Assembly: GCA_902475855.1 (NCBI GenBank)
Contig: CABSBF010000028.1
Location: 1-22,094 of the forward strand
Direction: 5' to 3'
DNA: 22,094 nt
From: an uncultured Eubacteriales bacterium
GTDB taxonomy: Bacteria; Bacillota; Clostridia; Oscillospirales; Oscillospiraceae
In this document: positions 13,967-22,075 of the stretch, piece by piece
Numbering within the stretch: the stretch's first letter is position 1
How the letters are laid out: each line of letters starts with the position of its first letter
Program-made: the position numbers and the translations under genes
Notes under the pieces: generated by a model
Databases searched by the model: none
Seen by the model: the letters and a program-made list of their open reading frames with translations, nothing else
What the model was told of the DNA's origin: nothing

Positions 13967-13996
13967 GAAAAAACACAGGCAGAAATCCGCCTGTGT
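13967..13996 (-). terminator. Intrinsic terminator of the AbrB-ABC operon
   Basis: On the minus strand ACACAGGC pairs with GCCTGTGT (13996-13989 with 13980-13973) across an eight-base loop and is followed by TTTTTC. It lies ten bases from the permease stop. Confidence 0.85.
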
Positions 13997-14005
13997 CAAA
14001 AAGGT

Positions 14006-14752
14006 TCATTTCAGCTTCATCCTATGACGGAATACAAGAATGGAAGTCAGCAAAACAGCCCCGGCCCATGCGAGGACGAGCCAAAGCCTGGGAAAGACGG
14101 CTGCCGTGTCGCCGGAAAGGGCGGCGCGCCCGGCATCGACTGCATTGGCAAAGGGAAGCAGATAGGCGATCTTTTTGAAGACGCCGCCGACAAGATCCAA
14201 CGAAAACCACGTGCCGGAGAGCCAACCGCAGAGGTTTGTGAGCAGCGCGCCGCAAATGCCGCCGACGGCCTTGTCACTCAGGAGGCTTCCGCAGAGGAAG
14301 CCCAGCGCCATATTGAGCACGGCGATCGGCAGACAGACCAGCACACAGAGAAAAATATTCCATGTGAAGCCAAGACCGAGGAGCAGCGCCGTCGCGAAGC
14401 AGATCAGAAGCTGGGCAGCCGACATCGGCAGCAGGGGGAGCAGGTAGCCCAGAATGAACTGCCAGCCACGCAGGGGAGAGGCAAACAGCCGCAGCATCAG
14501 AGATGTTGTGCGGTCCTTGGAAACGAGCATGGCAGCAAAAAGCGAAATGAAGCTCAGGCCAAATACGCAGACGCCAGGCGTCAGGCTTTCAAGCTCGTAG
14601 AGCGTCATCTGAACCTGTGCCGGGATGTTGCTCTGAATGATGTGCAGCAGAAGCAGCAGAACAACAGGAAAACCCACGCCGAAGATCAGGCTCAGCGGAT
14701 CACGCAGCATTTCCTTTGTATTGCGCGACGCAAAAAAGAGCATTCTTCTCAC
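14006..14752 (-). CDS. ABC-2 type transporter permease
   Basis: A 248-residue membrane protein with about six hydrophobic segments (roughly 20-38, 58-78, 98-124, 131-155, 160-180 and 222-241), of the ABC-2/DrrB type that exports drugs, lipids, peptides or polymers. The start is a GTG at 14752 whose last bases overlap the ATPase stop as GTGA; AGGAGG lies at a good distance inside the ATPase gene. The next in-frame ATG (14743) is too far from it. The product pairs with the preceding ATPase. No substrate is recognisable. It is the last gene of the operon, followed at once by a terminator. Confidence 0.88.
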   Translation of the reverse strand: MRRMLFFASRNTKEMLRDPLSLIFGVGFPVVLLLLLHIIQSNIPAQVQMTLYELESLTPGVCVFGLSFISLFAAMLVSKDRTTSLMLRLFASPLRGWQFILGYLLPLLPMSAAQLLICFATALLLGLGFTWNIFLCVLVCLPIAVLNMALGFLCGSLLSDKAVGGICGALLTNLCGWLSGTWFSLDLVGGVFKKIAYLLPFANAVDAGRAALSGDTAAVFPRLWLVLAWAGAVLLTSILVFRHRMKLK

Positions 14753-15477
14753 GACTCCGCACCTCCTGCCAGTTGAATAAAGGCGTTTTCAAAATCGCTT
14801 TCGTCCGCAGCATCCAGAATTTCCTGCACAGTTCCGCACAGACGCAGATGGCCATGCGCCATGATGCCCACGCGGTCGGCGAGAGAGGCCGCTTCTTCCA
14901 TATAGTGCGTGGTCAGAATAACCGTGATGCGGTCCTTGAGCTTTTCAATGATGTGCCAGAGCTCACGCCGTGCGAGAACGTCCAGCCCCAGCGTCGGCTC
15001 ATCCAGGAAGAGAATCTGCGGCTCGGAAATCAGTGCCATAGCGATGGACAGGCGGCGCTGCCAGCCACCTGAGAGGGTTCCTGCTCTTTGCCCGGCGACC
15101 TGCTGCATGTGGAATTCTTCCACCATGGCTGTGGCCTTTTCTTTTGCTTCTTTGCGGGTGCTGCCGTAGATTCCGGCGATCAGCTCCAGGTTTTCCCGCA
15201 CGGTGAGCTTGGGGGCAACGGCAGTTTCCTGCGGTGAGAGGTTGATTCGGCTTTTGACCTCCTGCGTCTGCGAAACCAGAGAATAACCGAGAATTTCTGC
15301 ATCGCCGGATGTCGGCCGCAGCAGACCGGAGAGCATCTTGATTGTTGTTGTTTTGCCTGCGCCATTGACGCCCAGCAAAGCGAACAGCTCGCCCTGTTTT
15401 ACGGTCAGATCAAGGGCGTTGACGGCGGCTTTCTCATTGTAGCATTTGGTCAGTTTCTGCGTATGGATTGCATTCAT
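14749..15477 (-). CDS. ABC transporter ATP-binding protein
   Basis: A 242-residue ATPase. Walker A is GVNGAGKT (36-43), the Q-loop is at SPQET (81-85), the signature is LSGGW (135-139), Walker B is ILFLDEPT (155-162), LGLD (163-166) forms the D-loop region and H191 is the switch histidine. The signature has W where Q is usual, which some ABC-2 ATPases tolerate. It powers the ABC-2 permease encoded next. The ATG overlaps the AbrB gene stop (ATGA) and GGAGG precedes it. Confidence 0.95.
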   Translation of the reverse strand: MNAIHTQKLTKCYNEKAAVNALDLTVKQGELFALLGVNGAGKTTTIKMLSGLLRPTSGDAEILGYSLVSQTQEVKSRINLSPQETAVAPKLTVRENLELIAGIYGSTRKEAKEKATAMVEEFHMQQVAGQRAGTLSGGWQRRLSIAMALISEPQILFLDEPTLGLDVLARRELWHIIEKLKDRITVILTTHYMEEAASLADRVGIMAHGHLRLCGTVQEILDAADESDFENAFIQLAGGAES

Positions 15478-15707
15478 TCTGATTTCGCCTCCGGATTCAT
15501 GTACGAGGTAATGGTTTCCATGATTCTCTGCGCTTCGCCGGCAGGGGGGATGGCAATGCCCTGTGCCGCATCGGCCAGCAGCAGCAGCGAGTCGCCCGGA
15601 GCAATGCCGAACATCTCACGGACCTCTGCCGGAATGACGATCTGCCCCTTGGGGCCGACCTTGACGACGGACATGAATTTGCCGGGAGGGAAGGGAGCTG
15701 CGCTCAT
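15474..15707 (-). CDS. AbrB/SpoVT-type DNA-binding regulator
   Basis: A 77-residue protein with one swapped-hairpin AbrB/MazE domain. VVKVGPKGQIVIPAEVREMF (14-33) is the diagnostic strand-loop-helix, followed by GIAPGDSLLLL. Residues 55-77 form a short helical tail. Such proteins bind DNA as dimers; the position at the head of an exporter operon suggests a local regulator of that operon. A very strong ribosome site, AAGGAGGTGATC, precedes the ATG at 15707. The repeated GTATAAC boxes over its promoter are likely targets. An antitoxin role is less likely because no toxin gene follows. Confidence 0.9.
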   Translation of the reverse strand: MSAAPFPPGKFMSVVKVGPKGQIVIPAEVREMFGIAPGDSLLLLADAAQGIAIPPAGEAQRIMETITSYMNPEAKSE

Positions 15708-15730
15708 AAGATCACCTCCTTGCAGAAATA

Positions 15731-15755
15731 GTATAACTTGTATAACTAATTATAC
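15731..15755. repeat. Three GTATAAC-type boxes over the AbrB promoter
   Basis: GTATAAC occurs at 15731-15737 and 15740-15746, and its inverted form ATTATAC at 15749-15755, all at a 9-bp step. The last two also make a perfect GTATAA-TTAG-TTATAC dyad (minus strand). They cover the -10 box and the start site, so a bound protein would repress. Confidence 0.55.
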
Positions 15756-15776
15756 CGTTGAATTCAGAATTGTCAA
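15749..15776 (-). promoter_or_regulatory. Sigma-A promoter of the AbrB-ABC operon
   Basis: On the minus strand TTGACA (15771-15776, consensus) and TATAAT (15749-15754, consensus) are 16 bases apart. Bases 15777-15885 beyond it hold no gene or signal that I can support. Confidence 0.8.
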
Positions 15777-15885
15777 GAGGAAAGGAACCGGCATTTGGGA
15801 GGCGGCAGGAGAAAAGGAAAAACATACCCGGCTGGCTTTGCTCAAATGGAAGTTGACTAAACTCCCATCATCCTTTTATAACTGA

Positions 15886-15922
15886 GAAAAACCGGCCGGA
15901 CAGGATGCCCCTGCCCGGCCGG
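15886..15922 (-). terminator. Intrinsic terminator of the GH30-like gene
   Basis: CCGGCCGG (15892-15899) pairs with CCGGCCGG (15915-15922), continuing as CAGG with CCTG after one mismatch. On the minus strand TTTTTCTC follows. It lies ten bases from the stop codon. Confidence 0.85.
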
Positions 15923-15932
15923 ATGCGTGAAC

Positions 15933-18305
15933 TTATTTTTTCTTTCTGATTACGAGAATGATAACTACGGCCGCAAGCAAAAGAACCACGCCTGCTCCGG
16001 CAAGAATATAGGGAAGGACTGAAACCTTTTCCGGGACTTCCGGCTCAACGGGTGCGGCGGGTATCTCCGGCGTCTCGGCAGGATGGTAAACGCTGAAATC
16101 AAAGTCCTTTACGGCGGTATGACCGCCGGGATTGTCAGGGTGGTTGCCGTTCTTAACCACTTCGGGGGTGACACCGTGGAAAACAAAGGTCGTAACGGAC
16201 TGTGCGGGGAGACAATAGCCGCTGTCGGCGGTCATCGTGCCGCGCAGCTCCAGATTGCGCAGGGCAGAAGTTTCATAAACGTCAGCGGCTGCGCCCGCCG
16301 GAAGGCCGGCAAAACCAAAGGTTTCGTCCGTATGGCCGTTGTTGACAATGACATAGACCAGTGCATCCAACGCCGGATGATAATAGACGGTGGGGAGCAC
16401 GGTTTCTGGGAGCGCATAGCAGTCCAGACTTCCGCGGACGGCGCCCTTCGTGAACCGGGCATAATTACCCATGACCCACAGTCGTTTCGTGGGAATCAGA
16501 TCTGCGCTGTCCGGATTAAAATAAACCAGACCATCGGTAAAGTTGCCGTTCGCAGCCGCCAGCCAATAGCTCCACGAATCGACATCCAGAATGGAAATGT
16601 CTTCGTGCATCACGCGTGCAACATCCATGGCAGAGGCAATAGAATAATCTGCCTGCTGAACAGCGGGGCCGTACTCTGTCTCATGGAATTGAATGTCGGC
16701 CGCAATGGACCACATTTCTTTGGCAAGACGTTCCTTTTCGCTGGCACCTGTGGCGTAGGAGTGTGCTCCGATATGATCAACCACCTGCTGAAGCTGCTCA
16801 TCTTTCTGGAGCTGATAGTAAACGTAGTTTACATAACTCTTATCCGACCAGGTGCCGGACTCACTCAGACTGAGTTTGACATCCTTCAGGGTCTGATCTG
16901 TCTCCGCACGGTGCAAGAGTTCCTGTGCGACAAGCTTCCAAAGTTTCATCGCTTCTTCCGCAGTGTAATGGCAGCCCTCCTGTGCACTTGTCCAATCATA
17001 CTGCGGTTCGTTGATCGGACTGACGTACTTGACCGGAACGCCGAGGTAATTATAAAGCTGAACCATGTCTACCACATATTTGGCATAGGCTTCATAGCAA
17101 TCTTCACGCAGGTTGGAGTAGGAATCTGCCCACGGATCGCCGCAAGTCGCGCCGCTGACGGTCATGGTGGATGGCGGAGTGTTCATAAAGAGCGTGAAGT
17201 CGTCAATCGTGCCCATCTGGACGAGCTTCATCAGAACGGTATAGCCGCCAAGATCGCGATCCTCATCATAGGTTCCCTGCTCGGTCAGCGGTGAATAAAC
17301 TGCGCGTGCAGTGCCGGGAAAGTAGGTGTCCGACTGGTCGTCTTTTACGCCGCCGCCGATGTTATGCCGGTAGTTATTCAGTCCGGCGCCCTCATCTGTG
17401 AAAACCAGCTTGAGAAGAGAATCAACGAAGGGACTTTGTCCATAGAGATTTGACCACCAGCAACCGGATGCACCGTAGGCTTTCATAACCTGGTTAACCT
17501 GCGTCATGTCGGTATAGAGAAGGGCGGTCCCGGCGTCGATATTTTTGTTGAATAAATCTCCATCGCCCAGAAGCGCGGAGCCTGCGGTGTCACCGCGGAC
17601 AATGCGAAACTCGTCAACATACAGACTGAGCGGGAAGTTTTTGGCGTCCTGATCGGGAGCAGTGGTCAGGCAGACGGCCTGAATTTTGCCGAAGATTGTT
17701 GAAAAGGCTTCGGCTCCAATGCCGACCCAGCCGACAAACCCCTTCGGAAGCTGCAAACGTCCGTATTTTGCACCGTCATAAGAGGCAAAGGTCTGCTGCT
17801 CCGTTTGAGTTCCGTTTTGTACCAGCCAGTAGTTTTTACCCAGCTCCGGATGCATTCCGTCGATGGCAAGATCGAGAATCAAGGAAGTGTTCTGGAACTC
17901 AGAGGCATCCAGCCAAAACCAGAATTCCTGCATCCCAAGCCAGTTGCACTCGGCCTGCTCATCTTTTGCGATACGGAGGATGAAACCATCTGACCAGAAG
18001 CTGTTTGCGGGGCAATCAGCAGTAAAGGTCAAAGCCATGGCGTCGGAGCCGTCAAAACCCTTGCCCGGTGCAGCGGCCGCGTCGGTATAGCCGAAGGTGT
18101 GCCCGCCCTCACCGCTGGTAACATCAAACACATAGCTTGTTTGGAATAAGCTGCCCTCCGGCAGTGCTTCCATATTCCAGACAGTTTCTGCTTCCTCCGG
18201 CCCGCCCGCAGCGGCTGCGGGAAGTGCCAATGTGGGCAAAAGCCCTGCCAGAAGGCCGACGGCCAGCAACAGCGACAGCAGGGACAGAGTATACCTCTTG
18301 CGCAT
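15933..18305 (-). CDS. Membrane-anchored GH30-like glycoside hydrolase (possible beta-1,6-galactanase type)
   Basis: A 790-residue surface enzyme. A signal peptide (1 to about 34, ending PAAAA) leads to an N-terminal beta-rich domain (about 40-237, possibly sugar-binding). A clan GH-A barrel (about 255-620) follows, and then a beta domain to about 712. GASGCWW (278-284), NNYRHNIGGG (310-319) and INEPQYDW (431-438, E433 as acid/base) resemble GH30 enzymes of the endo-beta-1,6-galactanase kind. E542 or E544 in FHETEYGP is the likely nucleophile. The C-terminus is a Pro/Glu linker, a hydrophobic helix (about 764-786) and RKKK: a sortase-like tail without LPxTG. It has its own promoter and AGGAGG (18314-18319). 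It probably trims an extracellular glycan; the substrate is inferred. Confidence 0.8.
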   Translation of the reverse strand: MRKRYTLSLLSLLLAVGLLAGLLPTLALPAAAAGGPEEAETVWNMEALPEGSLFQTSYVFDVTSGEGGHTFGYTDAAAAPGKGFDGSDAMALTFTADCPANSFWSDGFILRIAKDEQAECNWLGMQEFWFWLDASEFQNTSLILDLAIDGMHPELGKNYWLVQNGTQTEQQTFASYDGAKYGRLQLPKGFVGWVGIGAEAFSTIFGKIQAVCLTTAPDQDAKNFPLSLYVDEFRIVRGDTAGSALLGDGDLFNKNIDAGTALLYTDMTQVNQVMKAYGASGCWWSNLYGQSPFVDSLLKLVFTDEGAGLNNYRHNIGGGVKDDQSDTYFPGTARAVYSPLTEQGTYDEDRDLGGYTVLMKLVQMGTIDDFTLFMNTPPSTMTVSGATCGDPWADSYSNLREDCYEAYAKYVVDMVQLYNYLGVPVKYVSPINEPQYDWTSAQEGCHYTAEEAMKLWKLVAQELLHRAETDQTLKDVKLSLSESGTWSDKSYVNYVYYQLQKDEQLQQVVDHIGAHSYATGASEKERLAKEMWSIAADIQFHETEYGPAVQQADYSIASAMDVARVMHEDISILDVDSWSYWLAAANGNFTDGLVYFNPDSADLIPTKRLWVMGNYARFTKGAVRGSLDCYALPETVLPTVYYHPALDALVYVIVNNGHTDETFGFAGLPAGAAADVYETSALRNLELRGTMTADSGYCLPAQSVTTFVFHGVTPEVVKNGNHPDNPGGHTAVKDFDFSVYHPAETPEIPAAPVEPEVPEKVSVLPYILAGAGVVLLLAAVVIILVIRKKK

Positions 18306-18362
18306 GGGGATTACCTCCTGTGTGGTTCCTGATTCGGAAACTTTTTCATGTATGCTTCTTTG

Positions 18363-18390
18363 ATTATATCACAAGGAGACAAAAAGTCAG
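18363..18390 (-). promoter_or_regulatory. Promoter of the GH30-like gene
   Basis: On the minus strand TATAAT (18363-18368) is preceded at 16 bases by CTGACT (18385-18390), a partial -35. The leader contains GTTTCC-GAATCA-GGAACC, an imperfect dyad that may be an operator. Confidence 0.55.
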
Positions 18391-18417
18391 TTTCAGATTC
18401 TTTTGCATTTGCACAGC

Positions 18418-18450
18418 AAAAAGGCAGACGCCCATTGCGGGCGCCTGCCT
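18418..18450 (-). terminator. Intrinsic terminator of the ROK gene
   Basis: AGGCAG (18422-18427) pairs with CTGCCT (18445-18450), and CGCCC with GGGCG inside one mismatch, around an ATTGC loop. On the minus strand TTTTTGC follows. It separates the ROK gene from the GH30 promoter. Confidence 0.85.
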
Positions 18451-18462
18451 CCGGACTGAAGA

Positions 18463-19689
18463 TTAAGCCAATAACTGCGATTCCTGGCTTTCAAATGCAT
18501 TATTGATGAAATGCAGGGCGGCTCCGACAGAAGCCAGCAGACGTCCTTCCTCTGATAGAAGAATTTCAAAGTCGGAAGCCATCCAGGCTGCACGGTGAGC
18601 GGTTTGAGTGGCCAGCGGGAGGAAGAGATCCTGATATTGCAGCAGTTCCCCCGTGAGAATTACCTTGGCGGGATTGAAGAGAGAGACGATGTTTGCAATG
18701 CCGAGGCCCAGATATTCGCCGGCCTCAGAGAACAGACGGCGCAGCAACCGGTTGCCGCTCGAAGCACAGTCGGCGGCCCATGCAACTGCCTGTTTCATAT
18801 AATCTACGCTGTTTTCCTCACCGGCGCACAGATAATCCGGAAGATTGAACGCGCCCTGCTTTGCTGCATCCAGAATGCGGCGTGTCAGGCCGCGGATGGA
18901 GCAATAGCTTTCCATACAGCCATGATTTCCGCAGGAGCACACGGGGCCGCTGGGATTAAGAACCATATGCCCAAGCTCACCTGCCGCTCCGCTATACCCC
19001 AGGATTGGAACGCCGCCGGCAAGATATCCCATGCCGATGCCGAAGGAAAGACGCACGAGCGCGCAGTCCTCACTGGAAAGCTTACGCCTCCACTGCTCGG
19101 CAAGGATGATACAAACCGGGTCATGAATGATGCGTACTTCCACGCCGAAGTGTTCCTCACAGATTTTTTTCAGCGGAACATTTCTCCAGTCACGGAAAAA
19201 GGAATTATACAGGGACATGGAACCTTCGCGATCTACTGAGCCCTGCACGGCAATGCCGATACCGAGCAGATTATGGGAATTCAGCCGATTGGCTTCCAGA
19301 ATGGACTCCACCGCATGGAGAAGCTGCTTCAGCACATCGTCACGATCCAGCGAGAGAATTGCTTCAATGCGCGAATCAATGACTTCACAGCGCAGTCCAA
19401 GGAGCAGAACGGTCAGACCTTCGGCGTTGATTTCCATGCCGATCGTAAGATTGCGCATGGGCGAAAAATTCAGACAGGAAGGGTTGCGGCCGGCAAGGCG
19501 GTCGTGGCAGGCGCTTTCCTCAAGAATGTTCTTTGCGATGAGGTCGGTAGAGATCGTTGAAACAGCAGCCCAGCTCAAACCTGTGGCTGCCTGAATATCT
19601 CGCCTGGTGGATCTGCCGTGCTGACGAATGAAGTCCAACACAGAGAGCATGTTGGTGTTGCGCATCTGTTCGTGTTTTGCAGGTGACAT
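18463..19689 (-). CDS. ROK-family transcriptional regulator (NagC/XylR type)
   Basis: A 408-residue sugar-responsive regulator. An N-terminal winged helix (about 10-75, HTH near 27-49: STRRDIQAATGLSWAAVSTI) is followed by the ROK sugar-kinase-like domain. The ROK signature GELGHMVLNPSG (237-248) and the zinc cluster CSCGNHGC (251-258, with H241) are intact, so sugar binding is likely. The kinase ND segment reads HDPVCII (189-195): the aspartate D190 remains but the neighbouring asparagines are lost, fitting a regulator that does not phosphorylate. AAGGAG precedes the ATG at 19689. It lies between the GH30-like and GH2 genes, divergent from the latter, and probably represses both until a breakdown sugar appears (inference). 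Confidence 0.93.
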   Translation of the reverse strand: MSPAKHEQMRNTNMLSVLDFIRQHGRSTRRDIQAATGLSWAAVSTISTDLIAKNILEESACHDRLAGRNPSCLNFSPMRNLTIGMEINAEGLTVLLLGLRCEVIDSRIEAILSLDRDDVLKQLLHAVESILEANRLNSHNLLGIGIAVQGSVDREGSMSLYNSFFRDWRNVPLKKICEEHFGVEVRIIHDPVCIILAEQWRRKLSSEDCALVRLSFGIGMGYLAGGVPILGYSGAAGELGHMVLNPSGPVCSCGNHGCMESYCSIRGLTRRILDAAKQGAFNLPDYLCAGEENSVDYMKQAVAWAADCASSGNRLLRRLFSEAGEYLGLGIANIVSLFNPAKVILTGELLQYQDLFLPLATQTAHRAAWMASDFEILLSEEGRLLASVGAALHFINNAFESQESQLLA

Positions 19690-19720
19690 GGGCGTGTCTC
19701 CTTAAACTATATCTGTAACT

Positions 19721-19749
19721 ATTATAATCCATGTATTCCTGCAATACAA
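19721..19749 (-). promoter_or_regulatory. Sigma-A promoter of the ROK gene
   Basis: On the minus strand TTGTAT (19744-19749) and TATAAT (19721-19726) are 17 bases apart. Confidence 0.75.
19732..19748. promoter_or_regulatory. TGTATT-N5-AATACA dyad, candidate ROK operator
   Basis: A perfect 6-bp inverted repeat with a five-base spacer fills the space between the -35 and -10 of the ROK promoter and lies upstream of the divergent GH2 promoter. A dimer bound here would block the ROK promoter. Confidence 0.5.
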
Positions 19750-19803
19750 GCCCGAAAAGAAAGAATCCAAAGAATATGAAATGGCAATTCTGCTGCACCG
19801 TGC

Positions 19804-19809
19804 TATAAT
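19804..19809 (+). promoter_or_regulatory. -10 box of the GH2 promoter
   Basis: A consensus TATAAT lies 30 bases before the GH2 start codon. No good -35 is seen (best is TGGCAA, 19782-19787), suggesting a weak or activated promoter. The ribosome site GGAGG is at 19825-19829. Confidence 0.55.
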
Positions 19810-19838
19810 GAAGAAAATCGTCACGGAGGAATAACTTT

Positions 19839-22049
19839 ATGCAACACGGAAGTACTCATTCACTCGGCGGCCTTTGGAAGTTTGCCATTCCCGGCGGAAA
19901 GCCGGAACTGAGGCAGGTGCCTGGCTCCTACGACTGCGTGGGAGATTCAATCTGGTCATATGATTTTGCTGCCGCTCCGAACGCTGAAACGCGTGTGCGT
20001 CTGTGCTTTGAGGGAATTGCATATGAAGGAAAGGTCTATCTGAACGGTGAGTTCATCGGAATGATGCTTCCTTACAGCTTCTACGCTTTTGAGGTCACGA
20101 AGCTTCTGCGAGAGCAGAATGAACTGCGTGTAGAGCTCATGGATCTCAATGCAGTTTTTGGGCCGGCGGAAGGGTGGCGCAGTTTTTCCGGAATTGTACG
20201 TGAAGTGTACCTTGAAACACTCCCGAAGGCATTCTTTGACGATGTGTTTTTCCATGCGGCGTTAACAGAGGATCTTATGGCAGCGGACTGCACCGTGGAG
20301 TTTTCAGTAGACGGCGGCATGCAGGATGAAATCGTGCGTGCCCGCCTTGAATGTGAGGGGCGTCTGCTTGCGCAGAGCGGTGATGTTGCAGCCTCAGAGC
20401 GGCTGCTGCATTTTCCGGCGGAGCATCCTGCGCTTTGGTCGCCTGAACAGCCGAACCTTTATGAGCTGACGGTCGAGCTGCTGCGCGGTGGGGAGCTTGT
20501 CGACCGCTATTCCCTTCCGGTTGGATTCAAGAAACTTGAGATCCGTGAGGGACATTTCTTCCTGAATAATGAGCAGGTTTTCTTTACCGGCGTTTGCCGC
20601 CATGATATCTGGACAGAGGAAGCAGGGTTCACCCTCACCGATGCGATGATAGAAAAAGACCTGCGCATGATCAAATCTATGGGTGCCAACTTCGTTCGTC
20701 TGGTGCACTACCCGCATGACCGGCGTGTGCTTGAGGCAGCCGATCGCATAGGCCTGCTGGTCAGCGAGGAGCCGGGCCTATGGTGGAGCGATCTTTCCAA
20801 TACGGAGATCACGTCGCGTGCGCTGAACGTACTGGAAAAGGCAATTTACCGCGATCGCAGCCATGTCTGTGTGGCTTTCTGGCTGGCATTCAATGAATGC
20901 CCCTTCAATGAACAGTTCCTGATAGACGCGGTGTCGCTGGCGCGCCGCTGTGATCCGACCCGCCTGATTTCCGGTGCAAACTGCAACGATGTCAACGACA
21001 CCAAGGAAATCTTTGATAAGTGCGGCGTGGATTTTTACACGCTGCATCCCTATGGCACGCATCCGACGCACTGCAACGGCGAAACCCTGGAAAACGCCTG
21101 CCGTGTGCTCAATGGAAAAGCTGTCTTCTTCACGGAGTGGGGCGGTTATTACGTTGTGGGGAATCCTGCGCTGTTTCGTGATTTCTGCCTGGAAATGCTG
21201 CGGTTGTATCGCAATCACGCTCCGGAACCGACACTGGCGGGCATGACATATTGGCAGTGGCAGGATATTCCCGAATATCAGCGTGGAGAACCTGCCTGCT
21301 ATGACGGTATTCTTACCGAGGGACTGGTGACCATTGCGCGCGAACCAAAGGATAACTTCTATACTTTTTCTGATTTTGTCCGCCGGATGCATGAACCGGA
21401 GCAGGCACCGCAGGCAGAACTGCTGATCTATGGCGGAGGAACCGTGAATGCAGACTATCGGCCGCTAACACTGCCGCAGGGAACGCAAGAAGCGTGGGAA
21501 CGTGCGCTCGCCGCGGGAAAGCCCATGCCGGGCTATTACTGGAAAAAAGAACGCCGCGTGACAAACGGGCCGAAACTGCCGCAGCGCGTTACAAAACTCG
21601 GCGCGTTGGAGGTCGATCTTCCGGCAGGCATCCCGCTGACAGTGTCAAAGAAAGACGGTGCAGTACATATTGCGGTCGATGAGCAGGTTAAGGCTCTTTG
21701 GCTTGTCGGACAGGCAACGCTCGGAAAAGGATATCCGATTCAAGGCATACGCGGAGAAATCCTTGGCGTTTATCGCCTGCGGTATACTGACGGGAGTGTA
21801 GACACCGTTCCGCTGCGTAACGGGGCGGAAGTGGTTTCTGCATGTGCATTGATCGGCCCTACGCGCTATGAGCCGCGGGGGAGCGCCGTAAGTAAGGCTT
21901 TCACGCTGAGTTATGATAAAAACTGGGAGATTTATCAGGCAAATCTGCTGCGCGTGCCGGTGCAGAAAAAGACGCTTGCCTCTGTTGAAGCAGAAGTAAC
22001 CGCCGCGGATTGTCATTTGATCCTTTATGGAATCACAGCGGAAAAATAA
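19839..22049 (+). CDS. Glycoside hydrolase family 2 protein (cytoplasmic)
   Basis: A 736-residue exo-glycosidase of the beta-galactosidase/beta-glucuronidase family without a signal peptide. It has an N-terminal jelly-roll (1 to about 133), an Ig-like domain (about 134-230), a TIM barrel (about 232-515) and a C-terminal beta domain (to 736). The barrel shows NFVRLVHYPHD (284-294), FNECPF with E353 as acid/base, and FFTEWGG with E433 as nucleophile. The residue after NE is C, not P, so it is not a standard GusA or LacZ and the sugar cannot be named. GGAGG lies nine bases before the ATG. It is divergent from the ROK gene and probably finishes, inside the cell, the oligosaccharides released by the GH30-like enzyme; no sugar importer is visible in the window. 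Confidence 0.9.
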   Translation: MQHGSTHSLGGLWKFAIPGGKPELRQVPGSYDCVGDSIWSYDFAAAPNAETRVRLCFEGIAYEGKVYLNGEFIGMMLPYSFYAFEVTKLLREQNELRVELMDLNAVFGPAEGWRSFSGIVREVYLETLPKAFFDDVFFHAALTEDLMAADCTVEFSVDGGMQDEIVRARLECEGRLLAQSGDVAASERLLHFPAEHPALWSPEQPNLYELTVELLRGGELVDRYSLPVGFKKLEIREGHFFLNNEQVFFTGVCRHDIWTEEAGFTLTDAMIEKDLRMIKSMGANFVRLVHYPHDRRVLEAADRIGLLVSEEPGLWWSDLSNTEITSRALNVLEKAIYRDRSHVCVAFWLAFNECPFNEQFLIDAVSLARRCDPTRLISGANCNDVNDTKEIFDKCGVDFYTLHPYGTHPTHCNGETLENACRVLNGKAVFFTEWGGYYVVGNPALFRDFCLEMLRLYRNHAPEPTLAGMTYWQWQDIPEYQRGEPACYDGILTEGLVTIAREPKDNFYTFSDFVRRMHEPEQAPQAELLIYGGGTVNADYRPLTLPQGTQEAWERALAAGKPMPGYYWKKERRVTNGPKLPQRVTKLGALEVDLPAGIPLTVSKKDGAVHIAVDEQVKALWLVGQATLGKGYPIQGIRGEILGVYRLRYTDGSVDTVPLRNGAEVVSACALIGPTRYEPRGSAVSKAFTLSYDKNWEIYQANLLRVPVQKKTLASVEAEVTAADCHLILYGITAEK

Positions 22050-22075
22050 TAGAAAAGAATTCATATAGAAGGAGC

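Noticed and set aside
12819..14027. 402-codon plus-strand open frame
   Set aside because: It is antisense to feoB and feoA and crosses their promoter; no family pattern.
16083..17294. 403-codon plus-strand open frame
   Set aside because: It is antisense to the GH30-like gene with no recognisable domain.
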